Positions 1 to 5,587 are shown, counted from the stretch's first letter. The stretch: 6,409 bases of DNA from Methanomicrobiales archaeon (GCA_013415575.1 JAAEES010000117.1:1-6409); one strand, 5' to 3'. The notes: generated by a model not told the origin, from the sequence alone. Program-made: numbers and translations.

Positions 1-794
1 GTCCCGGGCTTTCCACCGTCAAGAACCTTCCGGATATTCCCGGGTTCATGGCCGTTCACAATCTTTACCTCGTGCACATTCTTGGCATACCGGAGCAGCT
101 CGACTACCCGTGTCTCAAGGACCATATCCTCGAGATTCATGTCCAGGAGTTCTGCCGCGGTGATATCGGGGATAAGTTCTGCATCCGGATTGATGAAGGG
201 GTTGTCGGTATAGAGGCCGTCCACGTTCTTCACGAGGATAAGGTTCTTTGCGCCGAGCACCTCGGCGGCGAGAAACGCACCGGTATCGGTCCGGTTGGGC
301 GGTATGGCGCCGATCTCGGCCGGTTGCTCGTACAGGCCATAGGGGGGTGTCCCATGGGTCACCGGGAGCACCCCGATGCTCATCAGCATCGGAAGTTCGA
401 GGAGATCCCCGGTATGGATCCGCATCCCTCTCCATCGCGAGAGCAGGGTTGATACCATGATTGCGTTCTGTTCGCTGATCTTTCCGGCAAGTTCGGCGAG
501 GATACCGGTGGGCATGCCGAGGTCGAGGCCGACATCGAGGATATGCCGGACCCTGACCCCTCCGCCGGTGACCACCAGGATCTGGTTCTGGCGTGAAAGC
601 TCCCCGATCTCCTCCAGGAGAGGAAGTACGACATCCCCTCCATAGTCGATGATCCCATGCCCGCCAATCTTGACCACGTTCAGGCTGGGCATCAGCCGTA
701 TCTGGGGTCTTCCTTCGTATCGTTCCAGCAATCCCCGCCGGACAAGCGACTCCCCCTGTAATTTGCTTTCCACATCGAACCGTCCACGTTTCAT
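1..794 (-). CDS. Molybdenum storage protein / uridylate kinase-like amino acid kinase (C-terminus cut by window edge)
   Basis: The minus-strand frame from ATG at 794 is open to the window edge: 264 codons plus two bases. It belongs to the amino acid kinase fold. Visible motifs are VVKIGG (about residues 40-45) for the phosphate-binding first strand, VVTGGGVRVRH (74-84) followed by GLDLGMPTG (89-97), PVTHGTPPYGLYE (144-156), IPPNRTDTGAFLAAEVLGA (164-182) and VKNVDGLYTDNP (188-199). The order and wording resemble the molybdenum storage protein subunits of Azotobacter (about 270-276 residues), so only about ten residues should be missing. Such proteins are often annotated as uridylate kinase. 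A true UMP kinase is less likely because of the N-terminal extension and the storage-protein-like DLGMPTG and PPNRTDTG blocks. Whether it binds molybdate or tungstate clusters, or phosphorylates a small molecule, cannot be told here. The start is supported by a GAGGAGA Shine-Dalgarno at 801-807. It is divergent from the small gene at 899. Confidence 0.85.
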   Translation of the reverse strand, partial: MKRGRFDVESKLQGESLVRRGLLERYEGRPQIRLMPSLNVVKIGGHGIIDYGGDVVLPLLEEIGELSRQNQILVVTGGGVRVRHILDVGLDLGMPTGILAELAGKISEQNAIMVSTLLSRWRGMRIHTGDLLELPMLMSIGVLPVTHGTPPYGLYEQPAEIGAIPPNRTDTGAFLAAEVLGAKNLILVKNVDGLYTDNPFINPDAELIPDITAAELLDMNLEDMVLETRVVELLRYAKNVHEVKIVNGHEPGNIRKVLDGGKPG

Positions 795-800
795 GGGCCT

Positions 801-807
801 TCTCCTC
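801..807 (-). promoter_or_regulatory. Ribosome binding site of the storage protein-like kinase
   Basis: On the minus strand GAGGAGA lies six bases upstream of the ATG at 794. This fits the archaeal anti-Shine-Dalgarno sequence and decides the start codon. Confidence 0.7.
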
Positions 808-844
808 AACCTTTTTATCCTAAATAGTTAATACACTATGCTCG

Positions 845-858
845 ATACCAGTTGGTAT
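845..858. promoter_or_regulatory. Perfect inverted repeat in the divergent promoter region (putative operator)
   Basis: ATACCA-GT-TGGTAT is a perfect 6+2+6 inverted repeat in an AT-rich island between the divergent genes starting at 794 (minus) and 899 (plus). TATA-like sequence (TATAACAT from 856 on plus, GTTATACC around 854-861 on minus) overlaps or touches it, so a protein bound here could block both promoters. A related ten-base element, ACCAACTGGT, is the exact reverse complement of the core of this repeat and lies at 1547-1556 just after the putative regulator gene. The symmetry is seen directly; the operator role is inference. Confidence 0.45.
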
Positions 859-865
859 AACATAT
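856..865 (+). promoter_or_regulatory. Candidate TATA element for the small gene at 899
   Basis: TATAACATAT sits about 35-43 bases upstream of the start codon, in the most AT-rich part of the gap. Transcription starting roughly 25 bases downstream would give a very short leader that still contains the GAGGTG ribosome binding site. No transcript data, so this is a sequence-based guess. Confidence 0.35.
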
Positions 866-887
866 CATTTGGTTTATCAATTGGTTC

Positions 888-893
888 GAGGTG
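888..893 (+). promoter_or_regulatory. Ribosome binding site of the 67-residue protein
   Basis: GAGGTG ends five bases before the ATG at 899. This favours 899 over the upstream in-frame start at 869, which has no such element and would put the binding site inside the coding region. Confidence 0.7.
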
Positions 894-898
894 CACAC

Positions 899-1102
899 AT
901 GAAGATCTATGTCAGAGAGCGGTTAAAGGTCCGTGAGGGGGTCCGGCAGCCGATGTACCGGATAGTGGCAGTCACCGGCGGGCAGGTCCAGATTGAGCTG
1001 ACCCACTTCCGGAAGTTCGAGATTGAGCAGATCGCAAAGGATGTCGGCGCAGAAGTCGTCTACCTTGAAGAAATCCCGGATGAAGAGAAGCAGAAGCACT
1101 AA
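899..1102 (+). CDS. Small basic conserved-looking archaeal protein, 67 residues, function unknown
   Basis: The start at 899 has a good GAGGTG ribosome binding site five bases upstream. The product begins MKIYVRERLKVREG and has a charged first half with a likely beta hairpin (YRIVAVTGGQVQIEL, residues 20-34). A helix-like segment follows, FRKFEIEQIAKDVGAEVVYLEE, and the tail is acidic then lysine-rich. There is no signal peptide, membrane segment or cysteine motif. The general pattern, a short beta-rich start followed by a helix ending GAEVVYLEE, reminds me of small uncharacterised proteins in methanogens, but I cannot name a family. It looks monocistronic: divergent from the kinase gene, with an oligo-T tract five bases after the stop. 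A function cannot be stated. Confidence 0.8.
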   Translation: MKIYVRERLKVREGVRQPMYRIVAVTGGQVQIELTHFRKFEIEQIAKDVGAEVVYLEEIPDEEKQKH

Positions 1103-1106
1103 TCCC

Positions 1107-1113
1107 TTTTTTT
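1107..1113 (+). terminator. Oligo-T terminator after the 67-residue protein gene
   Basis: A run of seven T starts five bases after the TAA stop. Archaeal RNA polymerase commonly terminates at such tracts without needing a hairpin, and none is obvious here. Confidence 0.5.
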
Positions 1114-1145
1114 ACCCGTCCTGACCCACATCACGCAACAACCGC

Positions 1146-1196
1146 ATGGCTTTTTCTTTCCTCATGGCCATTAGTACCATGACAACGATTCCATGA
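1146..1196 (+). CDS. Possible 16-codon upstream ORF overlapping the regulator start codon
   Basis: A short frame from ATG at 1146 to TGA at 1194-1196 would encode MAFSFLMAISTMTTIP. It contains further in-frame ATGs at 1164 and 1179. Its stop overlaps the ATG of the downstream gene in the arrangement ATGA, the classic geometry for translational coupling. No Shine-Dalgarno precedes it, and the downstream gene also lacks one, which is why coupling is worth considering. It could equally be chance, since the three ATGs lie in an untranslated leader. Confidence 0.25.
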   Translation: MAFSFLMAISTMTTIP

Positions 1197-1543
1197 CCTC
1201 TCTCTCCATTGACCTGATCTTCGAATCCGTACTTCGCATCCACCTCTTCGAAGAGAAAGCGATATCGGTCACCTTCACAGGATCCGGGATCAGGATCAAA
1301 CTGCCCACCACGCGGAAGCTGGCAGAATTCCTTGATGTCCCCCACTACTACGTCCTTCCCTACTTCGCCATGATGGAGCAGGAAGCACTGGTCACCCGGG
1401 CCGAGCGGGTGGGAATCATGACCACGCCGGCAGGCACGGAACGATACCTGGCCCTCTTGAAAGAGCGCTACCCTGCCGAGGGAGTGGCAATCCTCGGCCC
1501 TGTTATCTACGCCGAACTGATTGGCAGGGTGTCCCGGGGCTGA
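1193..1543 (+). CDS. Probable winged helix-turn-helix DNA-binding protein, 116 residues
   Basis: The product has no named family that I recognise, but its architecture resembles a small winged-helix regulator. An N-terminal helix (about residues 5-20, IDLIFESVLRIHLFEE) leads to a strand, then TTRKLAEFLDVPHYYVLPYF (39-58), which reads as a helix-turn-helix. MMEQEALVTRAERVGIMTTP continues as the second helix, hairpin and wing, and TERYLALLKERYP is a C-terminal helix that could dimerise. There are no ligand-binding domains or metal-site cysteines. The start at 1193 is the only in-frame ATG before an upstream stop at 1172, but it lacks a ribosome binding site. It may be leaderless or coupled to the ORF ending at 1196. 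Its neighbours carry a repeated ACTGGTAY-type motif that could be its target. The fold assignment is an inference from residue pattern. Confidence 0.7.
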   Translation: MTSLSIDLIFESVLRIHLFEEKAISVTFTGSGIRIKLPTTRKLAEFLDVPHYYVLPYFAMMEQEALVTRAERVGIMTTPAGTERYLALLKERYPAEGVAILGPVIYAELIGRVSRG

Positions 1544-1546
1544 AAA

Positions 1547-1556
1547 ACCAACTGGT
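1547..1556. promoter_or_regulatory. ACCAACTGGT element just after the regulator gene
   Basis: This ten-base sequence starts three bases after the regulator stop codon. It is the reverse complement of the core of the inverted repeat at 845-858. A third, partial copy, ACTGGTAC, occurs at 1681-1688 immediately before the strong hairpin. A shared binding site is a plausible but untested reading. Confidence 0.3.
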
Positions 1557-1637
1557 ACACCAACAAACCGTGAAATCTGACTGCGCCGATACTTTAGAAA
1601 TTTGATTGCAGAAAACACGAGAATTTAAGTACTTCCC

Positions 1638-1645
1638 TTTATATC
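1638..1645 (+). promoter_or_regulatory. Strong archaeal TATA box of the putative RNA gene
   Basis: TTTATATC is the best TATA-box match in the window. It sits in an AT-rich stretch (about 1590-1680) that contrasts sharply with the GC-rich surroundings. Transcription would be expected about 25 bases downstream, near 1666-1670. A second AT-rich candidate, ATATTTATTAAA from 1653, would start transcription nearer 1685. Either places the start directly before the hairpin at 1688 and nearly 300 bases before the next protein start. Confidence 0.55.
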
Positions 1646-1687
1646 AAACAAAAATATTTATTAAACGTGAAGAGTTAATCACTGGTA

Positions 1688-1714
1688 CGCACCACGGTGA
1701 CCACCCGTGGTGCG
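1688..1714 (+). other. Perfect 10-bp hairpin with 7-nt loop
   Basis: CGCACCACGG (1688-1697) pairs perfectly with CCGTGGTGCG (1705-1714) around the loop TGACCAC. It would form near the 5' end of the proposed RNA. As DNA the same arms could be a protein-binding inverted repeat. No T-tract follows, so it is not a terminator. Confidence 0.75.
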
Positions 1715-1893
1715 ATCGTGCAATCGTAAGAGTGTCGTCCGAAGAGCGGTCAGGGTTTCCGGCAGGCCGTTTCCATGTCCATGGTCCAACCGGCATCCTG
1801 CCAGCCCTCCCCGCAGGGGTCAGGCTCATCCCCTGCTGGGAACGCCCCGGGGCTTCACCGTGGTATCGGTGAATCTGACCTTTCTTCCCGTAG

Positions 1894-1915
1894 AATGACC
1901 ACCTCTCATTTTTTT
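1894..1915 (+). terminator. Short hairpin plus T7 tract ending the putative RNA
   Basis: AATGA (1894-1898) can pair with TCATT (1906-1910), and a run of seven T spans 1909-1915. The T-tract alone would suffice for archaeal termination. If it acts, the RNA ends here, 45 bases before the next start codon, supporting a separate RNA gene rather than an mRNA leader. Confidence 0.45.
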
Positions 1916-1948
1916 CTTCCGGCAGGACTATTTCGCATGCCCGCCAAT

Positions 1949-1955
1949 AGGGTGG
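1949..1955 (+). promoter_or_regulatory. Ribosome binding site of the broken MBL-fold gene
   Basis: AGGGTGG ends four bases before the ATG at 1960, fixing the ancestral start of the hydrolase. Confidence 0.55.
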
Positions 1956-1959
1956 ACAG

Positions 1960-2659
1960 ATGCGGTGCAGTGCACTGGCCAGCGGGAGCAGCGGCAACTG
2001 CCTTTATGTCGAGTGTGGCGAAGAGGCCCTCCTTGTAAAAGATTCGGGGGATCCTGGTCACCCATGAACACATCGACCATATCCGGGGAGCCTATGCCCT
2101 TGCCCGCCAATTGAAGGTCCCGATCTACGCCACCGGGGGCACCCTCCACGAGATCATCCGGTGCCGGGGGTCGGGGACGATTGCCGTCGACCTGGTCCGG
2201 TGCCGGTGGGACGAGCCTCTGGAGATCGGTAATGTTTCCATCGAGGCATTCCCGGTCTCTCACGATGCAAAGGAGCCCACGTCGCTGTGCTGCTGTACCG
2301 ATACCGGGGTGATCACCACGGAGATGGAGGGGTGGCTCTCCCGCTGCGACGGGCTGGTGCTGGAGAGCAACCACTGCCCCGAGATGCTCCGGACCGGGCC
2401 CTACCCCGAGATGCTGAAGCGGCGGATCCGGTCACGGCGGGGTCACCTGTCAAACCCCGATGCAGCCGCGTTCATCAGGACCCGCTGCATGGATATCACG
2501 ACTATCATGCTTGCCCACCTCTCCGAGGTGAACAATACCCCGGAAAAAGCCCTGGCTTCAGTGAGGGAATGTGCGGGCCTCTTTGCCGGGGACCTCGAGA
2601 TCGCGATCGCCTCGAATCCTGGCCCCGATGCCGGGTGGCCACGGCGAATCCGGTTGTAG
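1960..2659 (+). pseudogene. MBL-fold metallohydrolase (YycJ/WalJ type), disrupted by internal deletions
   Basis: The family is beta-lactamase-fold hydrolases of about 250-265 residues, some linked to nucleic acid processing. The 5' part from ATG 1960 gives MRCSALASGSSGNCLYVECG and ...EEALLV, the typical N-terminus, but that frame stops at 2065-2067. The rest lies in another frame from about 2042. It contains the metal-binding motif THEHIDHIRG (HEHIDH at 2063-2080), then VPIYATGGTLHEI, AFPVSHDAKEP, TDTG, LVLESNHCPEML, RRIRSRRGHLSN and LAHLSEVNNTPE, ending at TAG-type stop 2657-2659. Against the family, about 22 residues including the conserved DAG after LLV are missing, with a frame change. 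About 9-10 more are missing between EP and TDTG, where the sequence reads TSLCCC. The metal site is otherwise intact and there are no other stops, so decay is recent or the assembly is at fault. A shortened protein from TTG 2111 would lack HEHIDH and be unlikely to work. Confidence 0.75.
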
Positions 2660-2725
2660 TCCCCCTCCGATGGGAACCCTTATTCCCTGATCCCGCCTAT
2701 GCTGTTCTCAAACCAGAGCCCGCGT

Positions 2726-4375
2726 ATGGATTTTATGGAATTCGCCCGCATCTGCGAGCAGCTGGAAGGGATCTCCGGGCGGCTCGAGATGATCGGCGTC
2801 ATCAGCCGGATACTCCCCGATCTCCCCGATGACGAGCTCCCGATCTTTATCCGGTTCGTGATGGGGAGGATCTTCCCGGACTGGAGCCCGGAAAAGCTCG
2901 GGATCGGGCCGAATCTCCTGTACGAGGGGGTCGCCTACGTGGCAGGGATTCAGAAGGACGACGTGGTGCAGGTCATCAACCGCACCGGCGACGTGGGACA
3001 GGCGGTGGAGGAGCTTCTGGCACAGAAAGAGCAGACCTCGTTCTTTTCCGAAGACCTGACCCTTGCCGATGTGTACCGGGATCTTTCGGCCATCGCTTTA
3101 TCGGAGGGAAAGAAGTCCCAGCGGGAGAAACTTCTCCTGGTACGACGGCTGTTCACCAATGCAAAACCGCTTGAAGGGAGATACCTCTCCCGTATCATGC
3201 TCGAGGATCTCCGGATCGGTGTTGGCGAGGGGAACGTCAGGGAGGCCATCGCCCGGGCGTTTGCGGTGGATACGGCTTTGGTGGAGCATGCTTTTCAGGC
3301 CATCAACGACCTCGGGAAGGTCGCCCTCCTTGCCAAGGAGGGAAGCGCCCGCCTCAGCGATGTCAGGATCGAGCTCTTCCACCCGGTGCGGATGATGCTT
3401 GCCCAGCAGGGAACAATCGTCGGGGCGGTTGCCGATAACGGGGCGATGGCCGCCGAGTACAAGTATGACGGGAGCAGGTTCCAGTTCCACAAAAAAGGTG
3501 AGCACTGCAGAATGTATTCCCGGAAACTCGAAGACGTGACCGCTGCCCTCCCCGATGTGACCGAGATCCTGATGGCCGCTACCACCCATGACGTTATCTT
3601 CGATGGTGAGGTCATCGCCATCTCCGGAGGAAAACCTATGCCGTTCCAGACCGTGCTCCGGAGGTTCCGAAGGAAATACGGCATCGAGTCGATGCGGGAG
3701 GAGATCCAGATGGTCCCAAACGTCTTCGATATCCTCTATCTCGATGGGGAGACCCTGATCGATCTCCCTCTCTCCAAACGGCGGAAAAATCTGGAGGGAG
3801 TGCTGACGAAGCATGTGGCCCCTCAAATCGTAAGCGACGACCCGGAAGAGATCGATCGGATGTACCAGGAGGCCCTTTCCGCCGGACATGAAGGCCTGAT
3901 GCTGAAGGTACCGGGATCACCCTATACCCCCGGGGTCAGGGGGAAGAACTGGATCAAGATCAAGCCCGATGTCGACACCCTCGACCTCGCGGTCATCGGT
4001 GCCGACTGGGGGGAGGGGAAGCGGGCCCACCTCTTCGGCTCATTCCTCCTTGCCTGCCAGGAGCGGGGTGAACTCGTCCCGCTCTCAAAAGTGGCGACCG
4101 GCTTTTCTGACGAGCAGCTCCAGGAGATCTTTGCCCTCCTGAAGGACCGGGTGATCAGCCAGCAGGGTAAGGAGGTGCGCTTCGAACCCGGGGTGGTGAT
4201 CGAGGTTGGTTACTCCGAGATCCAGAAGAGCCCGAATTACAAGAGCGGGTTTGCCCTCCGGTTCCCCCGCTTTATCAGGTTGCGGGATGACAAGTCCATC
4301 GATGAGATCGAGACCCTTGACAGTATCAGGGAGCGGTACCAGCGCCAGGGCGGGAATCGTTCTCACGGAGACTGA
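2726..4375 (+). CDS. lig: ATP-dependent DNA ligase (archaeal type)
   Basis: It seals nicks in DNA, joining Okazaki fragments and repaired strands, by ATP-dependent adenylation. From ATG 2726 the product is 549 residues, normal for archaeal replicative ligases. The N-terminal helical DNA-binding domain (to about 230, including LLVRRLFTNAKPLEGRYLSR and LRIGVGEGNVREA) precedes the catalytic core. Motif I is EYKYDGSR with the adenylated lysine at about 246; then FDGEV (292-296), FDILYLDG, EGLMLK (389-394) and WIKIKPD (409-415). In the OB domain RFPRFIRLRDDK carries the final motif, and the tail is basic and glycine-rich. Starts at 2699 (ATG) and 2735 (ATG) are also in frame; none has a convincing ribosome binding site. 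I prefer 2726 because similar proteins begin just before the MEFARICEQLE segment. Nothing is missing. It lies 66 bases after the broken hydrolase and converges on the DUF2117-like gene. Confidence 0.96.
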   Translation: MDFMEFARICEQLEGISGRLEMIGVISRILPDLPDDELPIFIRFVMGRIFPDWSPEKLGIGPNLLYEGVAYVAGIQKDDVVQVINRTGDVGQAVEELLAQKEQTSFFSEDLTLADVYRDLSAIALSEGKKSQREKLLLVRRLFTNAKPLEGRYLSRIMLEDLRIGVGEGNVREAIARAFAVDTALVEHAFQAINDLGKVALLAKEGSARLSDVRIELFHPVRMMLAQQGTIVGAVADNGAMAAEYKYDGSRFQFHKKGEHCRMYSRKLEDVTAALPDVTEILMAATTHDVIFDGEVIAISGGKPMPFQTVLRRFRRKYGIESMREEIQMVPNVFDILYLDGETLIDLPLSKRRKNLEGVLTKHVAPQIVSDDPEEIDRMYQEALSAGHEGLMLKVPGSPYTPGVRGKNWIKIKPDVDTLDLAVIGADWGEGKRAHLFGSFLLACQERGELVPLSKVATGFSDEQLQEIFALLKDRVISQQGKEVRFEPGVVIEVGYSEIQKSPNYKSGFALRFPRFIRLRDDKSIDEIETLDSIRERYQRQGGNRSHGD

Positions 4376-4380
4376 CGCCC

Positions 4381-4389
4381 TTTGTTTTT
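4381..4389 (+). terminator. T-rich terminator after the DNA ligase gene
   Basis: TTTGTTTTT begins five bases after the ligase TGA, inside the 38-base gap between two convergent genes. It fits an archaeal oligo-T terminator. Confidence 0.45.
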
Positions 4390-4413
4390 CAGACCATCCG
4401 GAGCATGGCCGGC

Positions 4414-5439
4414 TCACCGGCCCGGCCGGATTATTTCCACGCGGTTCCCCAGATACCGGATGATCCGCTCCACAACTTCCTCCCAGATAACATTTCCCCC
4501 CGGGATCATCCCTTCGATTTCCCTGCCGATGTCATCATCCCGCTCCCGGACGGCCCGTGCAATGATCGATCCTTTCGCATACGATGCCGGAACGATTCCG
4601 TCTGCATCCCCGTCGATGATACCGAGCACCGGGATGCCGAAGTGGGAGGCGATATGACCGCAGACGGCAGTGGTGTCGTCCCCTACGCTGACGATCCCGC
4701 AGGTCCCGGGAGTGATCTCGTCATAGATCCGGTGACCGCAGTGATCGATGAAGAGCACCCGGCCTGGTCCCGTCCGCGGTTCCCGTACGGCCGGATGCGT
4801 TGTCCTGATAGCCCCGCTCTTGCACCATACCATCGAGAGGTTGGTCACGGGCTGCCCCTCCAGCTTCTCCAGCCCGTGCTCTTTGGGCCGCATCCCCGAG
4901 ACCGGGATGATGGCCCCGCCTTCTTCTCTCAGCATAACTTCTGTAGCGGTGGCCTGGCCAATCACGATCCCGTTCACGTAGACTGCCTCGCCCGGAAGAC
5001 AGCCCCTGATGGTCCGTTCCGCGGCACTCCGCGACTCCGGTGCCCTGACAGACTCAATGACGTACCCTGTTTTCTCCGCGATATCTCTCGCCAGGGCATC
5101 GGGCTCCCGGTTCCAGAGGTAGAGGATGCGGCTCGAGGCCTCGAGCTGGATGAGCCCTCGGGGAGCGAGGCGTGAAGCAACGATCTCCCCGAAAATCCGC
5201 CCTGATTCCGGGGTTTTCCCATGGTTGACGAGAACCGTTTCCAGAGGAAGGTTCCTGATCACCATGCTCGGGGGAAGGCCGGCCTGCTCGCACGGGATCC
5301 CGGACTCCTCGGCAGCAGTCCGGGCCATCACCCCGGCCACGATGATCCGGGAGGGCGCGAGCCGGTCGATGAGGACGGCAATGTCCCCGGCATCGAAGAC
5401 TTCGGGGCCGTGAACAACGAGAATAAGTGTATCAGGCAT
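4414..5439 (-). CDS. Archaeal conserved protein, DUF2117-like, 341 residues
   Basis: I recognise the general pattern as the archaeal family DUF2117, from memory and unverified; its function is unknown. The N-terminal part starts with a strand ending in a His-Gly turn (LILVVHGPEVFDAGD, residues 5-19), then IIVAGVMARTAAEESG. VLVNHGKTPESGRIFGEIVASR (about 69-90) has a second His-Gly turn. The middle has VYVNGIVIGQATATEVML and IPVSGMRPKEHGLEKL. The C-terminal third has VLFIDHCGHRIYDEI, GIVSVGDDTTAVCGHIASHFGIPVLGIIDGDADGI; the IDGDADG near residues 270-277 resembles an acidic metal- or phosphate-binding loop of Toprim-like domains. No signal peptide or membrane segment, so it should be cytoplasmic. 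The start at 5439 has no ribosome binding site; a TAAAT-like element about 32-36 bases upstream would fit a leaderless or nearly leaderless mRNA. It is divergent from the lipoprotein gene. Confidence 0.85.
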   Translation of the reverse strand: MPDTLILVVHGPEVFDAGDIAVLIDRLAPSRIIVAGVMARTAAEESGIPCEQAGLPPSMVIRNLPLETVLVNHGKTPESGRIFGEIVASRLAPRGLIQLEASSRILYLWNREPDALARDIAEKTGYVIESVRAPESRSAAERTIRGCLPGEAVYVNGIVIGQATATEVMLREEGGAIIPVSGMRPKEHGLEKLEGQPVTNLSMVWCKSGAIRTTHPAVREPRTGPGRVLFIDHCGHRIYDEITPGTCGIVSVGDDTTAVCGHIASHFGIPVLGIIDGDADGIVPASYAKGSIIARAVRERDDDIGREIEGMIPGGNVIWEEVVERIIRYLGNRVEIIRPGR

Positions 5440-5451
5440 AGTGACAGGGGA

Positions 5452-5467
5452 ATTCCGGCATTCCGGC
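5452..5467. repeat. Tandem ATTCCGGC repeat in the divergent intergenic region
   Basis: ATTCCGGC occurs twice head-to-tail at 5452-5459 and 5460-5467, thirteen bases upstream of the DUF2117-like start. A reversed copy of its core, CCGGAAT, lies at 5526-5532 ahead of the lipoprotein gene. The spacing and orientation could make a regulatory site for the divergent pair, but the motif is short and GC-rich, so chance is possible. Confidence 0.3.
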
Positions 5468-5576
5468 GGGATTTAGGTGTACAGAAATGGGATCCCGGTG
5501 GTCATAAGCGTGCGGTTCATGCCTTCCGGAATGATTGCTCCTGTCTCAAAACACCAGGATGACTATTATGTACCAT

Positions 5577-5581
5577 GAGGG
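5577..5581 (+). promoter_or_regulatory. Ribosome binding site of the lipoprotein gene
   Basis: GAGGG lies six bases upstream of ATG 5588. It favours this start over the in-frame ATG at 5597; the ATG at 5575 is in another frame. Confidence 0.6.
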
Positions 5582-5587
5582 ACAAGG

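Larger units (their letters stand above)
1668..1915 (+). ncRNA. Candidate novel structured RNA, about 245 nt, with own promoter and terminator
   Basis: No protein frame here is credible, yet the sequence is rich in long complementary segments. Hairpin H1 pairs 1688-1697 with 1705-1714 (10 bp, 7-nt loop). Helix P1 pairs 1748-1753 with 1875-1880. Inside P1 three domains abut without spacers: P2 pairs 1761-1766 with 1797-1802, continuing as 1767-1769 with 1791-1793 and a CCAT/ATGG tip; P3 pairs 1803-1808 with 1849-1854 and encloses P4 (1810-1819 with 1830-1840, one bulged T); P5 pairs 1855-1860 with 1867-1872. Together they form a four-way junction closed by P1. A TATA box at 1638 and a hairpin plus T7 at 1894-1915 bound the unit. 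I see no RNase P, SRP, tRNA, cobalamin or TPP riboswitch signatures. Ends are estimates. Alternatively this is a structured 5' leader of the broken hydrolase gene at 1960. Confidence 0.5.

Noticed and set aside
48..667. Several frames on both strands over the left end
   Set aside because: All are shadows of the minus-strand kinase frame, which is continuous from 794 to the edge with clear family motifs.
1112..1618. Minus-strand frame of 168 codons over the winged-helix gene
   Set aside because: Its translation has no coherent fold pattern, and the plus-strand frame gives a sensible regulator-like protein.
1668..1915. RNase P RNA, SRP RNA, tRNA or known riboswitch as the identity of the structured region
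   Set aside because: I looked for the GGAAAGTCC-type core of RNase P, the GGAAGGGAGCA-type tip of SRP helix 8, a tRNA cloverleaf, and TPP and cobalamin cores. None is present.
1606..2038. Plus- and minus-strand frames across the 1544-1959 gap
   Set aside because: Their products are rich in Pro, Ser, Arg and Gly with no motif, and start codons lack ribosome binding sites. The inverted-repeat content fits an RNA better.
2030..2070. Programmed frameshifting in the MBL-fold gene
   Set aside because: A ribosomal shift would restore the frame but not the roughly 22 missing residues with the conserved DAG, so a deletion explains the data better.
3098..3889. Long minus-strand frame of 263 codons opposite the DNA ligase
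   Set aside because: It lies entirely inside the ligase gene, shows no recognisable motif, and long antisense frames are expected in GC-rich coding sequence.
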